DNA of 64,000 nt from positions 9,702,001 to 9,766,000 of the forward strand of contig OY986436.1 in assembly GCA_963920525.1 (NCBI GenBank), given 5' to 3'. Each line of letters opens with the position of its first letter. Positions within the stretch are counted from its first letter, which is position 1. This DNA is from Dichetophora obliterata (lineage: Eukaryota > Arthropoda > Insecta > Diptera > Sciomyzidae). A program made the translations under genes and the position numbers. Shown in pieces: positions 45,300-58,990 of this stretch. Below the pieces are notes generated by a model that made no database searches, was not told where the DNA came from, and saw only the letters and a list, made by a program, of their open reading frames with translations.

Positions 45300-48200
45300 C
45301 CATACATCATAAAAGGACGATTTATGCATCAAAATGTTCCTTAAGCTACTGCCCACAAGACTGTATCCTTAAAATAATTTTAAAAATTAGATTTCATGTT
45401 AATTTCATGTGCCTTTTTTTGTCAATTTTTATTTTTTTTATTTATTTTCTAAAATAAAAACTACATATCAGATAAGGACGATTCATGCATTAAAATGAGC
45501 ACCAGGTCCTCGTCCTTAAGAATGGATACTCCTTTGTCCAAATGCCGTTTGCTCTATCTCTTGTAGTTTAGGAGTTGTAGAACACTTTTTGGAGTGGAAG
45601 CTGGCCAAAAACATGTGCTTTTTCCGTCATAACTCCCAAACCATACATCCTACAAGGACGATTTATACACCAAATTGTTTCTAATACATATATACACAAG
45701 ACTGCATATTCAGAAAAAGTTTTCTGGAATTTGATTTTTTTTCAAGAATCTTAGTTAAAATTTTTTACATGAATCATAGTTTTTGACGTGGTTTTGTGCG
45801 ATTTTTTTGATTTTTTAGCCATAACTTCTAAACCATACATCATAAAAGGACGATTTATGCATCAAAATGTTCCTTAAGCTACTGCCCACAAGACTGTATC
45901 CTTAAAATAATTCTAAAAATTAGATTTCATGTTAATTTCATGTGCCCTTTTTTGTCAATTTTTATTTTTTTTATTTATTTTCTAAAATAAAAACTACATA
46001 TCAGATAAGGACGATTCATGCATTAAAATGAGCACCAGGTCCTCGTTCTTAAGAAGGGATACTCCTTTGTCCAAATGCCGTTTGCTCTATCTCTTGTAGC
46101 TTAGGAGTTGTAGAACACTTTTTGGAGTGGAAGCTGGCCAAAAACATGTGCTTTTTCCGTCATAACTCCCAAACCATACATCCTACAAGGACGATTTATA
46201 CACCAAATTGTTTCTAATACATATATACTCAAGACTGCATATTCAGAAAAAAGTTTTCTGGAATTTGATTTTTTTCAAGAATCTTAGTTAAACTTTTTTA
46301 CATGAACATAGTTTTTGACGTGGTTTTTGCGATTTTTTTTATTTTTTAGCCATAACTTCTAAACCATACATCATAAAAGGACGATTTATGCATCAAAATA
46401 TTCCTTAAGCTACTGCCCACAAGACTGTATCCTTAAAATAATTTTAAAAATTAGATTTCATGTTAATTTCACGTGCCCTTTTTTGTCAATTTTTATTTTT
46501 TTTATTTATGTTCTAAAATAAAAACTACATATCAGATAAGGACGATTCATGCATTAAAATGAGCACCAGGTCCTCGTCCTTAAGAAGGGATACTCCTTTG
46601 TCCAAATGCCGTTTGCTCTATCTCTTGTAGTTTAGGAGTTGTAGAACACTTTTTGGAGTGGAAGCTGGCCAAAAACATGTGCTTTTCCGTCATAACTCCC
46701 AAACCATACATCCTACAAGGACGATTTATACACCAAATTGTTTCTAATACATATATACACAAGACTGCATATTCAGAAAAAAGTTTTCTGGAATTTGATT
46801 TTTTTCAAGAATCTTAGTTAAACTTTTTTACATGAACATAGTTTTTGACGTGGTTTTTGCGATTTTTTTGATTTTTTAGCCATAACTTCTAAACCATACA
46901 TCATAAAAGGACGATTTATGCATCAAAATGTTCCTTAAGCTACTGCCCACAAGACTGTATCCTTAAAATAATTTTAAAAATTAGATTTCATGTTAATTTC
47001 ATGTGCCCTTTTTTGTCAATTTTTATTTTTTTTATTTATTTTCTAAAATAAAAACTACATATCAGATAAGGACGATTCATGCATTAAAATGAGCACCAGG
47101 TCCTCGTCCTTAAGAAGGGATACTCCTTTGTCCAAATGCCGTTTGCTCTATCTCTTGTAGTTTAGGAGTTGTAGAACACTTTTTGGAGTGGAAGCTGGCC
47201 AAAAACATGTGCTTTTTCCGTCATAACTCCCAAACCATACATCCTACAAGGACGATTTATACACCAAATTGTTTCTAATACATATATACACAAGACTGCA
47301 TATTCAGAAAAAGTTTTCTGGAATTTGATTTTTTTTCAAGAATCTTAGTTAAAATTTTTTACATGAATCATAGTTTTTGACGTGGTTTTGTGCGATTTTT
47401 TTGATTTTTTAGCCATAACTTCTAAACCATACATCATAAAAGGACGATTTATGCATCAAAATGTTCCTTAAGCTACTGCCCACAAGACTGTATCCTTAAA
47501 ATAATTCTAAAAATTAGATTTCATGTTAATTTCATGTGCCCTTTTTTGTCAATTTTTATTTTTTTTATTTATTTTCTAAAATAAAAACTACATATCAGAT
47601 AAGGACGATTCATGCATTAAAATGAGCACCAGGTCCTCGTTCTTAAGAAGGGATACTCCTTTGTCCAAATGCCGTTTGCTCTATCTCTTGTAGCTTAGGA
47701 GTTGTAGAACACTTTTTGGAGTGGAAGCTGGCCAAAAACACGTGCTTTTTCCGTCATAACTCCCAAACCATACATCCTACAAGGACGATTTATACACCAA
47801 ATTGTTTCTAATACATATATACACAAGACTGCATATTCAGAAAAAAGTTTTCTGGAATTTGATTTTTTTCAAGAATCTTAGTTAAACTTTTTTACATGAA
47901 CATAGTTTTTGACGTGGTTTTTGCGATTTTTTTTATTTTTTAGCCATAACTTCTAAACCATACATCATAAAAGGACGATTTATGCATCAAAATATTCCTT
48001 AAGCTACTGCCCACAAGACTGTATCCTTAAAATAATTTTAAAAATTAGATTTCATGTTAATTTCACGTGCCCTTTTTTGTCAATTTTTATTTTTTTTATT
48101 TATGTTCTAAAATAAAAACTACATATCAGATAAGGACGATTCATGCATTAAAATGAGCACCAGGTCCTCGTCCTTAAGAAGGGATACTCCTTTGTCCAAA

Positions 48201-51200
48201 TGCCGTTTGCTCTATCTCTTGTAGTTTAGGAGTTGTAGAACACTTTTTGGAGTGGAAGCTGGCCAAAAACATGTGCTTTTCCGTCATAACTCCCAAACCA
48301 TACATCCTACAAGGACGATTTATACACCAAATTGTTTTTAATACATATATACACAAGACTGCATATTCAGAAAAAAGTTTTCTGGAATTTGATTTTTTTC
48401 AAGAATCTTAGTTAAACTTTTTTACATGAACATAGTTTTTGACGTGGTTTTTGCGATTTTTTTGATTTTTTAGCCATAACTTCTAAACCATACATCATAA
48501 AAGGACGATTTATGCATCAAAATGTTCCTTAAGCTACTGCCCACAAGACTGTATCCTTAAAATAATTTTAAAAATTAGATTTCATGTTAATTTCATGTGC
48601 CCTTTTTTGTCAATTTTTATTTTTTTTATTTATTTTCTAAAATAAAAACTACATATCAGATAAGGACGATTCATGCATTAAAATGAGCACCAGGTCCTCG
48701 TCCTTAAGAAGGGATACTCCTTTGTCCAAATGCCGTTTGCTCTATCTCTTGTAGTTTAGGAGTTTTAGAACACTTTTTGGAGTGGAAGCTGGCCAAAAAC
48801 ATGTGCTTTTTCCGTCATAACTCCCAAACCATACATCCTACAAGGACGATTTATACACCAAATTGTTTCTAATACATATATACACAAGACTGCAAATTCA
48901 GAAAAAAGTTTTCTGGAATTTGATTTTTTTTCAAGAATCTTAGTTAAAATTTTTTACATGAATCATAGTTTTTGACGTGGTTTTTTGCGATTTTTTTGAT
49001 TTTTTAGCCATAACTTCTAAACCATACATCATAAAAGGACGATTTATGCATCAAAATGTTCCTTAAGCTACTGCCCACAAGACTGTATCCTTAAAATAAT
49101 TCTAAAAATTAGATTTCATGTTAATTTCATGTGCCCTTTTTTGTCAATTTTTATTTTTTTTATTTATTTTCTAAAATAAAAACTACATATCAGATAAGGA
49201 CGATTCATGCATTAAAATGAGCACCAGGTCCTCGTTCTTAAGAAGGGATACTCCTTTGTCCAAATGCCGTTTGCTCTATCTCTTGTAGCTTAGGAGTTGT
49301 AGAACACTTTTTGGAGTGGAAGCTGGCCAAAAACATGTGCTTTTTCCGTCGTAACTCCCAAACCATACATCCTACAAAGACGATTTATACACCAAATTGT
49401 TTCTAATACATATATACACAAGACTGCATATTCAGAAAAAAGTTTTCTGGAATTTGATTTTTTTTCAAGAATCTTAGTTAAAATTTTTTACATGAATCAT
49501 AGTTTTTGACGTGGTTTTTTGCGATTTTTTGATTTTTTTAGCCATAACTTCTAAACCATACATCATAAAAGGACGATTTATGCATCAAAATGTTCCTTAA
49601 GCTACTGCCCACAAGACTGTATCCTTAAAATAATTTTAAAAATTAGATTTCATGTTAATTTCATGTGCTCTTTTTTGTCAATTTTTATTTTTTTTATTTA
49701 TTTTCTAAAATAAAAACTACATATCAGATAAGGACGATTCATGCATTAAAATGAGCACCAGGTCCTCGTCCTTAAGAAGGGATACTCCTTTGTCCAAATG
49801 CCGTTTGCTCTATCTCTTGTAGTTTAGGAGTTGTAGAACACTTTTTGGAGTGGAAGCTGGCCAAAAACATGTGCTTTCTCCGTCATAACTCCCAAACCAT
49901 ACATCCTACAAGGACGATTTGTACACCAAATTGTTTCTTATACATATATACAGAAGACTGCATATTCAGAAAAAAGTTTTCTGGAATTTGATTTTTTTCA
50001 AGAATCTTAGTTAAAATTTTTTACATGAATCATAGTTTTTGACGTGGTTTTGTGCGATTTTTTTGATTGTTTAGCCATAACTTCTAAACCATACATCATA
50101 AAAGGACGATTTATGCATCAAAATGTTCCTTAAGCTACTGCCCACAAGACTGTATCCTTAAAATAATTTTAAAAATTAGATTTCATGTTAATTTCATGTG
50201 CCTTTTTTTGTCAATTTTTATTTTTTTTATTTATTTTCTAAAATAAAAACTACATATCAGATAAGGACGATTCATGCATTAAAATGAGCACCAGGTCCTC
50301 GTTCTTAAGAAGGGATACTCCTTTGTCCAAATGCCGTTTGCTCTATCTCTTGTAGCTTAGGAGTTGTAGAACACTTTTTGGAGTGGAAGCTGGCCAAAAA
50401 CATGTGCTTTTTCCGTCATAACTCCCAAACCATACATCCTACAAGGACGATTTATACACCAAATTGTTTCTAATACATATATACACAAGACTGCATATTC
50501 AGAAAAAAGTTTTCTGGAATTTGATTTTTTTCAAGAATCTTAGTTAAACTTTTTTACATGAACATAGTTTTTGACGTGGTTTTTGCGATTTTTTTTATTT
50601 TTTAGCCATAACTTCTAAACCATACATCATAAAAGGACGATTTATGCATCAAAATATTCCTTAAGCTACTGCCCACAAGACTGTATCCTTAAAATAATTT
50701 TAAAAATTAGATTTCATGTTAATTTCACGTGCCCTTTTTTGTCAATTTTTATTTTTTTTATTTATGTTCTAAAATAAAAACTACATATCAGATAAGGACG
50801 ATTCATGCATTAAAATGAGCACCAGGTCCTCGTCCTTAAGAAGGGATACTCCTTTGTCCAAATGCCGTTTGCTCTATCTCTTGTAGTTTAGGAGTTGTAG
50901 AACACTTTTTGGAGTGGAAGCTGGCCAAAAACATGTGCTTTTCCGTCATAACTCCCAAACCATACATCCTACAAGGACGATTTATACACCAAATTGTTTC
51001 TAATACATATATACACAAGACTGCATATTCAGAAAAAAGTTTTCTGGAATTTGATTTTTTTCAAGAATCTTAGTTAAACTTTTTTACATGAACATAGTTT
51101 TTGACGTGGTTTTTGCGATTTTTTTGATTTTTTAGCCATAACTTCTAAACCATACATCATAAAAGGACGATTTATGCATCAAAATGTTCCTTAAGCTACT

Positions 51201-54200
51201 GCCCACAAGACTTTATCCTTAAAATAATTTTAAAAATTAGATTTCATGTTAATTTCATGTGCCTTTTTTTGTCAATTTTTATTTTTTTTATTTATTTTCT
51301 AAAATAAAAACTACATATCAGATAAGGACGATTCATGCATTAAAATGAGCACCAGGTCCTCGTCCTTAAGAATGGATACTCCTTTGTCCAAATGCCGTTT
51401 GCTCTATCTCTTGTAGTTTAGGAGTTGTAGAACACTTTTTGGAGTGGAAGCTGGCCAAAAACATGTGCTTTTTCCGTCATAACTCCCAAACCATACATCC
51501 TACAAGGACGATTTATACACCAAATTGTTTCTAATACATATATACACAAGACTGCATATTCAGAAAAAGTTTTCTGGAATTTGATTTTTTTTCAAGAATC
51601 TTAGTTAAAATTTTTTACATGAATCATAGTTTTTGACGTGGTTTTGTGCGATTTTTTTGATTTTTTAGCCATAACTTCTAAACCATACATCATAAAAGGA
51701 CGATTTATGCATCAAAATGTTCCTTAAGCTACTGCCCACAAGACTGTATCCTTAAAATAATTCTAAAAATTAGATTTCATGTTAATTTCATGTGCCCTTT
51801 TTTGTCAATTTTTATTTTTTTTATTTATTTTCTAAAATAAAAACTACATATCAGATAAGGACGATTCATGCATTAAAATGAGCACCAGGTCCTCGTTCTT
51901 AAGAAGGGATACTCCTTTGTCCAAATGCCGTTTGCTCTATCTCTTGTAGCTTAGGAGTTGTAGAACACTTTTTGGAGTGGAAGCTGGCCAAAAACATGTG
52001 CTTTTTCCGTCATAACTCCCAAACCATACATCCTACAAGGACGATTTATACACCAAATTGTTTCTAATACATATATACTCAAGACTGCATATTCAGAAAA
52101 AAGTTTTCTGGAATTTGATTTTTTTCAAGAATCTTAGTTAAACTTTTTTACATGAACATAGTTTTTGACGTGGTTTTTGCGATTTTTTTTATTTTTTAGC
52201 CATAACTTCTAAACCATACATCATAAAAGGACGATTTATGCATCAAAATATTCCTTAAGCTACTGCCCACAAGACTGTATCCTTAAAATAATTTTAAAAA
52301 TTAGATTTCATGTTAATTTCACGTGCCCTTTTTTGTCAATTTTTATTTTTTTTATTTATGTTCTAAAATAAAAACTACATATCAGATAAGGACGATTCAT
52401 GCATTAAAATGAGCACCAGGTCCTCGTCCTTAAGAAGGGATACTCCTTTGTCCAAATGCCGTTTGCTCTATCTCTTGTAGTTTAGGAGTTGTAGAACACT
52501 TTTTGGAGTGGAAGCTGGCCAAAAACATGTGCTTTTCCGTCATAACTCCCAAACCATACATCCTACAAGGACGATTTATACACCAAATTGTTTCTAATAC
52601 ATATATACACAAGACTGCATATTCAGAAAAAAGTTTTCTGGAATTTGATTTTTTTCAAGAATCTTAGTTAAACTTTTTTACATGAACATAGTTTTTGACG
52701 TGGTTTTTGCGATTTTTTTGATTTTTTAGCCATAACTTCTAAACCATACATCATAAAAGGACGATTTATGCATCAAAATGTTCCTTAAGCTACTGCCCAC
52801 AAGACTGTATCCTTAAAATAATTTTAAAAATTAGATTTCATGTTAATTTCATGTGCCCTTTTTTGTCAATTTTTATTTTTTTTATTTATTTTCTAAAATA
52901 AAAACTACATATCAGATAAGGACGATTCATGCATTAAAATGAGCACCAGGTCCTCGTCCTTAAGAAGGGATACTCCTTTGTCCAAATGCCGTTTGCTCTA
53001 TCTCTTGTAGTTTAGGAGTTGTAGAACACTTTTTGGAGTGGAAGCTGGCCAAAAACATGTGCTTTTTCCGTCATAACTCCCAAACCATACATCCTACAAG
53101 GACGATTTATACACCAAATTGTTTCTAATACATATATACACAAGACTGCATATTCAGAAAAAGTTTTCTGGAATTTGATTTTTTTTCAAGAATCTTAGTT
53201 AAAATTTTTTACATGAATCATAGTTTTTGACGTGGTTTTGTGCGATTTTTTTGATTTTTTAGCCATAACTTCTAAACCATACATCATAAAAGGACGATTT
53301 ATGCATCAAAATGTTCCTTAAGCTACTGCCCACAAGACTGTATCCTTAAAATAATTCTAAAAATTAGATTTCATGTTAATTTCATGTGCCCTTTTTTGTC
53401 AATTTTTATTTTTTTTATTTATTTTCTAAAATAAAAACTACATATCAGATAAGGACGATTCATGCATTAAAATGAGCACCAGGTCCTCGTTCTTAAGAAG
53501 GGATACTCCTTTGTCCAAATGCCGTTTGCTCTATCTCTTGTAGCTTAGGAGTTGTAGAACACTTTTTGGAGTGGAAGCTGGCCAAAAACACGTGCTTTTT
53601 CCGTCATAACTCCCAAACCATACATCCTACAAGGACGATTTATACACCAAATTGTTTCTAATACATATATACACAAGACTGCATATTCAGAAAAAAGTTT
53701 TCTGGAATTTGATTTTTTTCAAGAATCTTAGTTAAACTTTTTTACATGAACATAGTTTTTGACGTGGTTTTTGCGATTTTTTTTATTTTTTAGCCATAAC
53801 TTCTAAACCATACATCATAAAAGGACGATTTATGCATCAAAATATTCCTTAAGCTACTGCCCACAAGACTGTATCCTTAAAATAATTTTAAAAATTAGAT
53901 TTCATGTTAATTTCACGTGCCCTTTTTTGTCAATTTTTATTTTTTTTATTTATGTTCTAAAATAAAAACTACATATCAGATAAGGACGATTCATGCATTA
54001 AAATGAGCACCAGGTCCTCGTCCTTAAGAAGGGATACTCCTTTGTCCAAATGCCGTTTGCTCTATCTCTTGTAGTTTAGGAGTTGTAGAACACTTTTTGG
54101 AGTGGAAGCTGGCCAAAAACATGTGCTTTTCCGTCATAACTCCCAAACCATACATCCTACAAGGACGATTTATACACCAAATTGTTTTTAATACATATAT

Positions 54201-57200
54201 ACACAAGACTGCATATTCAGAAAAAAGTTTTCTGGAATTTGATTTTTTTCAAGAATCTTAGTTAAACTTTTTTACATGAACATAGTTTTTGACGTGGTTT
54301 TTGCGATTTTTTTGATTTTTTAGCCATAACTTCTAAACCATACATCATAAAAGGACGATTTATGCATCAAAATGTTCCTTAAGCTACTGCCCACAAGACT
54401 GTATCCTTAAAATAATTTTAAAAATTAGATTTCATGTTAATTTCATGTGCCCTTTTTTGTCAATTTTTATTTTTTTTATTTATTTTCTAAAATAAAAACT
54501 ACATATCAGATAAGGACGATTCATGCATTAAAATGAGCACCAGGTCCTCGTCCTTAAGAAGGGATACTCCTTTGTCCAAATGCCGTTTGCTCTATCTCTT
54601 GTAGTTTAGGAGTTTTAGAACACTTTTTGGAGTGGAAGCTGGCCAAAAACATGTGCTTTTTCCGTCATAACTCCCAAACCATACATCCTACAAGGACGAT
54701 TTATACACCAAATTGTTTCTAATACATATATACACAAGACTGCAAATTCAGAAAAAAGTTTTCTGGAATTTGATTTTTTTTCAAGAATCTTAGTTAAAAT
54801 TTTTTACATGAATCATAGTTTTTGACGTGGTTTTTTGCGATTTTTTTGATTTTTTAGCCATAACTTCTAAACCATACATCATAAAAGGACGATTTATGCA
54901 TCAAAATGTTCCTTAAGCTACTGCCCACAAGACTGTATCCTTAAAATAATTCTAAAAATTAGATTTCATGTTAATTTCATGTGCCCTTTTTTGTCAATTT
55001 TTATTTTTTTTATTTATTTTCTAAAATAAAAACTACATATCAGATAAGGACGATTCATGCATTAAAATGAGCACCAGGTCCTCGTTCTTAAGAAGGGATA
55101 CTCCTTTGTCCAAATGCCGTTTGCTCTATCTCTTGTAGCTTAGGAGTTGTAGAACACTTTTTGGAGTGGAAGCTGGCCAAAAACATGTGCTTTTTCCGTC
55201 GTAACTCCCAAACCATACATCCTACAAAGACGATTTATACACCAAATTGTTTCTAATACATATATACACAAGACTGCATATTCAGAAAAAAGTTTTCTGG
55301 AATTTGATTTTTTTTCAAGAATCTTAGTTAAAATTTTTTACATGAATCATAGTTTTTGACGTGGTTTTTTGCGATTTTTTGATTTTTTTAGCCATAACTT
55401 CTAAACCATACATCATAAAAGGACGATTTATGCATCAAAATGTTCCTTAAGCTACTGCCCACAAGACTGTATCCTTAAAATAATTTTAAAAATTAGATTT
55501 CATGTTAATTTCATGTGCTCTTTTTTGTCAATTTTTATTTTTTTTATTTATTTTCTAAAATAAAAACTACATATCAGATAAGGACGATTCATGCATTAAA
55601 ATGAGCACCAGGTCCTCGTCCTTAAGAAGGGATACTCCTTTGTCCAAATGCCGTTTGCTCTATCTCTTGTAGTTTAGGAGTTGTAGAACACTTTTTGGAG
55701 TGGAAGCTGGCCAAAAACATGTGCTTTCTCCGTCATAACTCCCAAACCATACATCCTACAAGGACGATTTGTACACCAAATTGTTTCTTATACATATATA
55801 CAGAAGACTGCATATTCAGAAAAAAGTTTTCTGGAATTTGATTTTTTTCAAGAATCTTAGTTAAAATTTTTTACATGAATCATAGTTTTTGACGTGGTTT
55901 TGTGCGATTTTTTTGATTGTTTAGCCATAACTTCTAAACCATACATCATAAAAGGACGATTTATGCATCAAAATGTTCCTTAAGCTACTGCCCACAAGAC
56001 TGTATCCTTAAAATAATTTTAAAAATTAGATTTCATGTTAATTTCATGTGCCTTTTTTTGTCAATTTTTATTTTTTTTATTTATTTTCTAAAATAAAAAC
56101 TACATATCAGATAAGGACGATTCATGCATTAAAATGAGCACCAGGTCCTCGTTCTTAAGAAGGGATACTCCTTTGTCCAAATGCCGTTTGCTCTATCTCT
56201 TGTAGCTTAGGAGTTGTAGAACACTTTTTGGAGTGGAAGCTGGCCAAAAACATGTGCTTTTTCCGTCATAACTCCCAAACCATACATCCTACAAGGACGA
56301 TTTATACACCAAATTGTTTCTAATACATATATACACAAGACTGCATATTCAGAAAAAAGTTTTCTGGAATTTGATTTTTTTCAAGAATCTTAGTTAAACT
56401 TTTTTACATGAACATAGTTTTTGACGTGGTTTTTGCGATTTTTTTTATTTTTTAGCCATAACTTCTAAACCATACATCATAAAAGGACGATTTATGCATC
56501 AAAATATTCCTTAAGCTACTGCCCACAAGACTGTATCCTTAAAATAATTTTAAAAATTAGATTTCATGTTAATTTCACGTGCCCTTTTTTGTCAATTTTT
56601 ATTTTTTTTATTTATGTTCTAAAATAAAAACTACATATCAGATAAGGACGATTCATGCATTAAAATGAGCACCAGGTCCTCGTCCTTAAGAAGGGATACT
56701 CCTTTGTCCAAATGCCGTTTGCTCTATCTCTTGTAGTTTAGGAGTTGTAGAACACTTTTTGGAGTGGAAGCTGGCCAAAAACATGTGCTTTTCCGTCATA
56801 ACTCCCAAACCATACATCCTACAAGGACGATTTATACACCAAATTGTTTCTAATACATATATACACAAGACTGCATATTCAGAAAAAAGTTTTCTGGAAT
56901 TTGATTTTTTTCAAGAATCTTAGTTAAACTTTTTTACATGAACATAGTTTTTGACGTGGTTTTTGCGATTTTTTTGATTTTTTAGCCATAACTTCTAAAC
57001 CATACATCATAAAAGGACGATTTATGCATCAAAATGTTCCTTAAGCTACTGCCCACAAGACTTTATCCTTAAAATAATTTTAAAAATTAGATTTCATGTT
57101 AATTTCATGTGCCCTTTTTTGTCAATTTTTATTTTTTTTATTTATTTTCTAAAATAAAAACTACATATCAGATAAGGACGATTCATGCATTAAAATGAGC

Positions 57201-58990
57201 ACCAGGTCCTCGTCCTTAAGAAGGGATACTCCTTTGTCCAAATGCCGTTTGCTCTATCTCTTGTAGTTTAGGAGTTGTAGAACACTTTTTGGAGTGGAAG
57301 CTGGCCAAAAACATGTGCTTTTTCCGTCATAACTCCCAAACCATACATCCTACAAGGACGATTTATACACCAAATTGTTTCTAATACATATATACACAAG
57401 ACTGCATATTCAGAAAAAGTTTTCTGGAATTTGATTTTTTTTCAAGAATCTTAGTTAAAATTTTTTACATGAATCATAGTTTTTGACGTGGTTTTGTGCG
57501 ATTTTTTTGATTTTTTAGCCATAACTTCTAAACCATACATCATAAAAGGACGATTTATGCATCAAAATGTTCCTTAAGCTACTGCCCACAAGACTGTATC
57601 CTTAAAATAATTCTAAAAATTAGATTTCATGTTAATTTCATGTGCCCTTTTTTGTCAATTTTTATTTTTTTTATTTATTTTCTAAAATAAAAACTACATA
57701 TCAGATAAGGACGATTCATGCATTAAAATGAGCACCAGGTCCTCGTTCTTAAGAAGGGATACTCCTTTGTCCAAATGCCGTTTGCTCTATCTCTTGTAGC
57801 TTAGGAGTTGTAGAACACTTTTTGGAGTGGAAGCTGGCCAAAAACATGTGCTTTTTCCGTCATAACTCCCAAACCATACATCCTACAAGGACGATTTATA
57901 CACCAAATTGTTTCTAATACATATATACACAAGACTGCATATTCAGAAAAAAGTTTTCTGGAATTTGATTTTTTTCAAGAATCTTAGTTAAACTTTTTTA
58001 CATGAACATAGTTTTTGAAGTGGTTTTTGCGATTTTTTTTATTTTTTAGCCATAACTTCTAAACCATACATCATAAAAGGACGATTTATGCATCAAAATA
58101 TTCCTTAAGCTACTGCCCACAAGACTGTATCCTTAAAATAATTTTAAAAATTAGATTTCATGTTAATTTCACGTGCCCTTTTTTGTCAATTTTTATTTTT
58201 TTTATTTATGTTCTAAAATAAAAACTACATATCAGATAAGGACGATTCATGCATTAAAATGAGCACCAGGTCCTCGTCCTTAAGAAGGGATACTCCTTTG
58301 TCCAAATGCCGTTTGCTCTATCTCTTGTAGTTTAGGAGTTGTAGAACACTTTTTGGAGTGGAAGCTGGCCAAAAACATGTGCTTTTCCGTCATAACTCCC
58401 AAACCATACATCCTACAAGGACGATTTATACACCAAATTGTTTCTAATACATATATACACAAGACTGCATATTCAGAAAAAAGTTTTCTGGAATTTGATT
58501 TTTTTCAAGAATCTTAGTTAAACTTTTTTACATGAACATAGTTTTTGACGTGGTTTTTGCGATTTTTTTGATTTTTTAGCCATAACTTCTAAACCATACA
58601 TCATAAAAGGACGATTTATGCATCAAAATGTTCCTTAAGCTACTGCCCACAAGACTGTATCCTTAAAATAATTTTAAAAATTAGATTTCATGTTAATTTC
58701 ATGTGCCCTTTTTTGTCAATTTTTATTTTTTTTATTTATTTTCTAAAATAAAAACTACATATCAGATAAGGACGATTCATGCATTAAAATGAGCACCAGG
58801 TCCTCGTCCTTAAGAAGGGATACTCCTTTGTCCAAATGCCGTTTGCTCTACCTCTTGTAGTTTAGGAGTTGTAGAACACTTTTTGGAGTGGAAGCTGGCC
58901 AAAAACATGTGCTTTTTCCGTCATAACTCCCAAACCATACATCCTACAAGGACGATTTATACACCAAATTGTTTCTAATACATATGTACA
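45300..58990 (+). repeat. Higher-order repeat: 11 monomers, 5,850-bp period
   Basis: Private variants recur at exactly 5,850 bases: CAAAAACACGTGC at 47733/53583, TTTTGATTGTTTAGCC at 50061/55911, GTGCTTTCTCCG at 49871/55721, ACTTTATCC at 51210/57060, ATTGTTTTTAATAC at 48331/54181, ATATATACTC at 46221/52071, and AATGGATACT at 45521/51371. In monomer types the order is A B C, A B C', D E, A B C, where A has CTCGTTCTTAAG and TAGCTTAGG, B has TGTGCTTTTCCG, and E has GACGATTTGTACACC. The region spans about 2.3 periods. Periodicity fails left of about 45300 (length shift) and right of about 58990. Confidence 0.85.

Noticed and set aside
46580..58462. Repeated 60-codon minus-strand open frames (seven near-identical copies) as a gene family
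   Set aside because: They recur only in satellite monomer type B, created where a one-base deletion in a T run opens the frame. They have no promoter, domain or codon signal, and their spacing (1,594 and 2,662) is just the satellite period.
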